Assembly: GCA_016206925.1 (NCBI GenBank)
Contig: JACQQS010000067.1
Location: 1 to 43,701 of the forward strand
DNA: 43,701 bases
Origin: Candidatus Omnitrophota bacterium
Lineage (GTDB): Bacteria; Omnitrophota; Omnitrophia; Omnitrophales; JACQQS01
Reading direction: 5' to 3'
In this document: positions 40,031-43,701 of the stretch, piece by piece
Layout: each line of letters opens with the position of its first letter
Position numbering within the stretch: the first letter of the stretch is position 1
The notes under the pieces: model-generated
Told to the model about the DNA's origin: nothing
Databases searched by the model: none
The model's input: the letters and a program-made list of their open reading frames with translations, nothing else
Translations under genes and position numbers: made by a program

Positions 40031-40842
40031 GACCAGCTCACCTTTTTTACGCCCAAAAGCCTTTCCCCGAGAAACCGCTCGCCAATGCGTTTAAAATCTT
40101 CCGGGGCGTCACTCACGTAAACCTTTAATTTACCCAACCGGCCGTTCGCCGAGAACAGAAGTCCGGATCGTGAAAGACTTCGTTTGAGGCCGTCGGCAAG
40201 CAAAGGGGCGGCATCAATAATCTGGGTCCCTCCTCCGACGCATTCTCGGATAGTCTCCTTCAGCAAAGGAAAATGCGTACAGCCCAAAATAAGCGTGTCG
40301 ATCTTCTGCGCCAAAAGGGGACCGGTGTAGCGCTCTATCACGTCCCGTGTCACTTGATCACGCAGCCATCCCGCTTCAACCAAAGGCACGAGAAGCGGCG
40401 CAGCCACGGAAAACACCCGGAAAGATTTCCCGAAGCCGGACTTCTTGATGTATTTCTCATACAACCTTGACCGCACGGTGGCTTGCGTACCCATGATCCC
40501 GATGCGCCCATTTTCCGTAACCCGGACCGCTTCGGCCGCCGCGGGCCGGATTACGTCTGCGATAATGGGAATCTTGTAACAATTTTGAAGAACGTCCAGA
40601 CTTGCGCTGGCCGAGGAATTGCACGCCACCACAAGCGCTTTTATGCGCTTCTCCATGAGAAACTCGGTATTGTCCTTTGAACAGCGCAAAATCTGGGCGG
40701 GGCTTTTGATGCCGTACGGCAGTCTGGCAATATCGCCGAAATAAACGATGTCCTCATTCGGAAGAGCTCTCCGGATTGCCCGGACCACCGTCAAGCCGCC
40801 AAGGCCGGAATCGAAAATGCCTATGGGCCTCCTTGCGTTCAT
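40027..40842 (-). CDS. murI: Glutamate racemase
   Basis: 271 residues from ATG at 40842 (MNARRPIGIFDSGLGGLTV), with GGAG 11 bases upstream; the upstream open frame reaches into the amidase gene and is not used. MurI converts L-glutamate to D-glutamate for peptidoglycan. Catalytic cysteines lie in VVACNSSASA (Cys74; family usually ACNTASA) and LILGCTHFPLL. The Asp-Ser of IFDSGLGG and the YFGDIARLPYG motif are present. It follows the amidase gene, another peptidoglycan enzyme, and overlaps queE. Confidence 0.95.
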   Translation of the reverse strand: MNARRPIGIFDSGLGGLTVVRAIRRALPNEDIVYFGDIARLPYGIKSPAQILRCSKDNTEFLMEKRIKALVVACNSSASASLDVLQNCYKIPIIADVIRPAAAEAVRVTENGRIGIMGTQATVRSRLYEKYIKKSGFGKSFRVFSVAAPLLVPLVEAGWLRDQVTRDVIERYTGPLLAQKIDTLILGCTHFPLLKETIRECVGGGTQIIDAAPLLADGLKRSLSRSGLLFSANGRLGKLKVYVSDAPEDFKRIGERFLGERLLGVKKVSWS

Positions 40843-40954
40843 GCGGCCGGTATCTCCGGCTTCAAAATAAAAGCCCCGGTCGTCCAGGGATGCGATGGCC
40901 GGCACGTGCACACGCCGCGACGTTCCTTTATAAGAAGCGGCCTCGACGAAAAAT

Positions 40955-42070
40955 CTAGATCGTGAATCTGTTGGTCGTTTCATATTCTTCGAGATATTCC
41001 AGTATTCCTTCCTCCAGCACAAGCACAAGCTGCCGTTGATAAGCCGGGTCGGCCAAATTTCTGGCTTCCTGAGGATTGCTTACAAAACCAAGCTCAAGCA
41101 GCAACGCGGGCACCCGCGTGTTCATCAGGACACGGAACTCGGCGCCCTTTACGCCGCGATTCTTTGTAAGTCTGGATCTGGTCAAACGGCCGCTCATCAA
41201 TTTAGCCAGCATGATCGACTCGCGCCGCTTTTCCGTCAAAAGAATATCCCAGACCGTGGGATCCACCGGGGGTTTCTCTGCCTTATCAACTTCAAACTCG
41301 ACGGCTGAATTTTCATAAGCCGCCACCGCGCGCGCATAGTCATCGATGGCTTCGGAGAGATAGTAAATTTCAAAACCGCTTGCGGCCTTGCTTTTTGCCG
41401 CGTTGGCGTGAACGCTGATGAACAGACCGCCCTCGCTTTGAGCGGCCATTTTGGAACGCTCTTCAAGCGGAACAAAACGGTCGTCCGTCCGTGTCATCAC
41501 AACTTCCATGCCGGCACTGCTCAATTGGCGCGCAAGCTCATTTGAAATTTGAAGCACGAGCTCTTTCTCCATTAAGCCGTAAGCGCCTACCGCGCCTTGG
41601 TCAAATCCTCCGTGCCCCGGATCAATAACGATCCGCTGCTTCTTGGGCTCAAGCGGCCGAGCAGGCGTAATCTCTTTCGTCTCGCCCGAAAATTTCCAGG
41701 GCCACCAATCGGCACGCGTGAATGCTTCGGGTATCAGCAATGCGCCAAACTGTTCCTTGGGCGCTTGATCCAAAGGCCGCACGGCCCCGTCAATATTGGC
41801 CAACGTAACGTCCGGCATTAAAGTTAAAAAACGTCCGGCTTTTCGAAAAATAACTCTCCTTGCGACACCGTCCCATTCGGCATCGATTCCATTTTCAAGA
41901 CAGAACGGCAGAACGGGCAAAAATGTTTTGTCTCCGATTTTAACGGCATAGGTAAAAGAGCTGGCGAACTTGCCGACTTGTGCCCACGAAGACGAAAGGA
42001 GAAATGAAAACAGGAGAAATACTGAAACCGGGAGAATTACAAAACCGCTTATGAAGGATTTATTCGACAT
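40955..42070 (-). CDS. N-acetylmuramoyl-L-alanine amidase (AmiC-like) with N-terminal copper-amine-oxidase-like domain
   Basis: 371 residues from ATG at 42070, with AAGG upstream. A signal peptide (residues 1-30, FVILPVSVFLLFSFLLSSSWA) exports it. Residues about 35-115 (YAVKIGDKTFLPVLPFCLEN, IDAEWDGVARRVIFRKAGRF) resemble the copper-amine-oxidase N-terminal-like domain often found before envelope hydrolases. Residues about 140-365 are Amidase_3: VIDPGHGGFDQGAVG (Zn His), a metal Glu in LMEKELVLQI, FISVHANAA (Zn His) and LLLELGFVSNPQEA (catalytic Glu). It cleaves stem peptides from glycan strands, mainly for daughter cell separation. First gene of the run amidase-murI-queE-rph-rdgB. Confidence 0.9.
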   Translation of the reverse strand: MSNKSFISGFVILPVSVFLLFSFLLSSSWAQVGKFASSFTYAVKIGDKTFLPVLPFCLENGIDAEWDGVARRVIFRKAGRFLTLMPDVTLANIDGAVRPLDQAPKEQFGALLIPEAFTRADWWPWKFSGETKEITPARPLEPKKQRIVIDPGHGGFDQGAVGAYGLMEKELVLQISNELARQLSSAGMEVVMTRTDDRFVPLEERSKMAAQSEGGLFISVHANAAKSKAASGFEIYYLSEAIDDYARAVAAYENSAVEFEVDKAEKPPVDPTVWDILLTEKRRESIMLAKLMSGRLTRSRLTKNRGVKGAEFRVLMNTRVPALLLELGFVSNPQEARNLADPAYQRQLVLVLEEGILEYLEEYETTNRFTI

Positions 42071-42181
42071 ATTTACCTTATCGGAATGGGGAATTCTAAC
42101 ACGCATGCCTATCATAGGCAATCCGATAACCGTACAAACAAGTTGTGGATTAAAGGCTAGTTCAACTGCAGTATTTGAATA

Positions 42182-42400
42182 TTACGATGCGCTGACGTGG
42201 GCTGTACGAACTACGTTACGGGCTTGAAGACCCTTCGAACCTTCGACGGTTTCAAAAGAAACTTCTTCGCCATCCTTCAACGTCTTGAAACCTTCGCCCT
42301 GAATGACCGTGTAGTGTACAAAAACCTCCGGACCGTCTTCGACCTCAATAAATCCATAACCCTTGCGGTCGTTAAACCACTTCACTTTTCCAATAGGCAT
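42182..42400 (-). CDS. Cold-shock-domain protein (CspA family)
   Basis: 72 residues. The RNA-binding motifs KGYGFIEV (RNP1) and VFVHY (RNP2) follow GKVKWFNDR, all in the expected order of a five-strand OB fold. The usual VFVHxS/T reads VFVHYT. AAGGAATA precedes the ATG. Acts as a nucleic-acid chaperone; whether it is cold-induced cannot be said. It stands alone between the aminotransferase and amidase genes. Confidence 0.95.
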   Translation of the reverse strand: MPIGKVKWFNDRKGYGFIEVEDGPEVFVHYTVIQGEGFKTLKDGEEVSFETVEGSKGLQARNVVRTAHVSAS

Positions 42401-42459
42401 GCCTTATTCCTTTCGTATCTTTATATTTTGCAAATTCCATTGGTTGATCGTATGCGCAT

Positions 42460-43527
42460 TTATAAAACGCTGACTTTTTTCATGGCCTGGCGGATCCGTT
42501 CTAAGCCTTCCTCCATTTGACGGATATCCAGTGCATAGCTCAGGCGGATACGATCCGGTGCGCCGAACCATTCTCCAAGATAGGTGATGACTTTGTACTC
42601 GGTATAGAGGAGCTGCAAGAACTGGCGGGCATTTTTACACTTTGGAAATACATAAAAAGCGCCCTCGGGTTTCCAAAGATCAAAACCCAGATCCGAAAGT
42701 ACCCGGTAGATAAAGTCACGGCGCTCGCGCCAGATCTTCTGCTGGCGGCCGATGTATTCCTTGGGCGCTTTCATAGCGCTCATGGCCATATCCTGTCCCA
42801 CCAGATTGGTGTTCATCGACGTATGCGTTTTTATTTCGCACACGTTATTCACGAGATTCTTATCGGCGCTCCACAGATACCCCACGCGCACGCCGCACAT
42901 GCAATACGTCTTGGAAAATGAGTTGACCGTGATCACGTGGTCGCCTTGAATATGGTAATTTTCGCGCTCGTAGATCAGGTCTTTGTAGACTTCGTCCGAG
43001 ATGACGTACGCACCTAGCTTCTGCGTCACTTTTTCAATTTCTTTTAGCGTCTCGACCGCTTCAACGCGCCCTGTCGGATTGGACGGCGAATTGATCAGTA
43101 CGGCATGGCAGCCTTTTATTTTTTGCTTGAAATCATCCGGATCAATCCGCCCATCGACTAAGTTAGTATAGACTGGCACCATGCCGGCCATTTCTACAAT
43201 CGGAGGGTAGGAATAATAATACGGCCGCGGCAAGAGCACCTTTTGGCCCTTGCCCCAGCTTCGGAATATCAGATCCAGCGCTTCGGAGGCGCCGTTGGTA
43301 ATGACAAAATTCTTCGCCGTGGAACCCGGATACTCCCCAGCCAACGATTCCCGCAGCTTCAGTTCACCCTGGATCAGACCGTACCTCAGATCGCGCTTCA
43401 GATCGATTCCCTCAAAAACCTCCTTGGGCGGTGGAAGATCGGGCTGGCCGGAACCAAAACTGATCACACCATTTCCCTGTTTACCAATAAAGACCGCGGG
43501 ACTTTTCAAATCAAGTATTTGATTCAT
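42460..43527 (-). CDS. Class I/II PLP-dependent aminotransferase
   Basis: 355 residues from ATG at 43527; a GTG at 43536 in the same frame has AAGG nine bases upstream and is an alternative. Fold type I motifs are ISFGSGQPDLPPP, YGLIQGELKLRESLA, ITNGASEALDLIF, INSPSNPTGR, VISDEVYKDLIY and SFSKTYCMCGVRVGY (the Schiff-base Lys in SFSK). RIRLSYAL near the C-terminus holds the substrate-carboxylate Arg. Close to aspartate/aromatic aminotransferases, but the substrate is not determined by sequence here. Confidence 0.9.
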   Translation of the reverse strand: MNQILDLKSPAVFIGKQGNGVISFGSGQPDLPPPKEVFEGIDLKRDLRYGLIQGELKLRESLAGEYPGSTAKNFVITNGASEALDLIFRSWGKGQKVLLPRPYYYSYPPIVEMAGMVPVYTNLVDGRIDPDDFKQKIKGCHAVLINSPSNPTGRVEAVETLKEIEKVTQKLGAYVISDEVYKDLIYERENYHIQGDHVITVNSFSKTYCMCGVRVGYLWSADKNLVNNVCEIKTHTSMNTNLVGQDMAMSAMKAPKEYIGRQQKIWRERRDFIYRVLSDLGFDLWKPEGAFYVFPKCKNARQFLQLLYTEYKVITYLGEWFGAPDRIRLSYALDIRQMEEGLERIRQAMKKVSVL

Positions 43528-43624
43528 TGTGCGCACATCACAGAACCTTAATTAGGGCAGGCGTTAAAAAGCGGTATTCTACAGTGCTTTGCTGCAATAT
43601 ACAAGAATCTGTGCGCAGTCCGCA

Positions 43625-43692
43625 TTGACTCACATTAAATGTAACCCTGCGAGCCTGAAAAAGTAATCGTTGACTCATAATAAAAGGTAACC
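43625..43692 (+). repeat. Two imperfect direct repeats at the right edge
   Basis: TTGACTCA followed by an AT-rich block and GTAACC occurs at 43625-43646 and 43670-43692, spaced 45 bases. It may be the start of a longer repeat or a pair of operator sites upstream of the aminotransferase gene; the window ends here. Confidence 0.5.
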
Positions 43693-43701
43693 GAAAGAAA
43701 G

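Noticed and set aside
40843-41028. Long murI frame reaching into the amidase gene
   Set aside because: The conserved GIFDSGLGG start lies directly after the ATG at 40842.
43625-43692. Possible CRISPR array start
   Set aside because: Only two imperfect repeats, a 22-nt spacer-like gap, no cas genes in the window.

Overview
The window looks like a chromosomal segment of a Gram-negative (lipid A-making), uncultured-type bacterium. lpxB, an outer-membrane beta-barrel protein, lipoprotein-like products and pseudopilins imply an outer membrane. The mix of bactofilin fused to a helix-turn-helix domain, many secreted proteins of unknown function and reduced-domain synthetases (ThrS without TGS, PheT without the EMAP domain) reminds me of Omnitrophota/PVC-type genomes. 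That placement is inference only, since no rRNA is present. All three tRNA genes lack an encoded CCA. No integrase, transposase, CRISPR array or prophage is visible.

Layout. (1) 1-3554, minus: bactofilin-HTH, a tail-anchored HTH protein, greA, a divergent acpS homologue, a YdjC-type deacetylase, and a partial radical-SAM-like barrel protein that runs off the left edge. (2) 3824-7301, plus: three pseudopilin/PilX-like proteins. A riboswitch-like RNA and a strong terminator lie between the first and second. (3) 7460-9214: tRNA-Glu, a carotenoid-biosynthesis (CruF/DUF422-like) membrane protein, a small lipoprotein, and tRNA-Lys set in inverted repeats. (4) 9501-12492, minus: the rpsB-tsf-pyrH-frr translation operon, interrupted by a GC-rich repeat mosaic. 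(5) 12641-14395: an MsbA-type ABC exporter. (6) 14532-21959: a giant secreted RHS/YD-repeat protein. (7) 22148-24267, plus: an oxidoreductase translationally coupled to lpxB. (8) 25177-28445, plus: a beta-barrel protein, an NTF2-like secreted protein and a DUF4382-like secreted protein. (9) 28542-30035: glnA. (10) 30348-36691, minus: tRNA-Val-thrS-infC-rpmI-rplT-pheS-pheT. (11) 36785-37681: a small membrane protein and an MntA/HepT toxin-antitoxin pair. (12) 37815-42070, minus: amidase-murI-queE-rph-rdgB. (13) cspA-like gene and a class I aminotransferase.

The most unusual items are these. First, a GEMM-I-like cyclic-di-GMP riboswitch candidate has a 48-nt two-hairpin insertion exactly between its conserved GACG and CAAAGCC segments, followed by a terminator, ahead of a pseudopilin gene. 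Second, a 60-bp palindromic repeat has been inserted in frame inside queE, and a second palindrome is translated in that gene's N-terminal extension. Third, an AcpS homologue has lost both metal-ligand residues. Fourth, a bactofilin is fused to an excisionase-type HTH next to a tail-anchored protein with the same HTH type. No complete new defence or metabolic system could be demonstrated from sequence alone.
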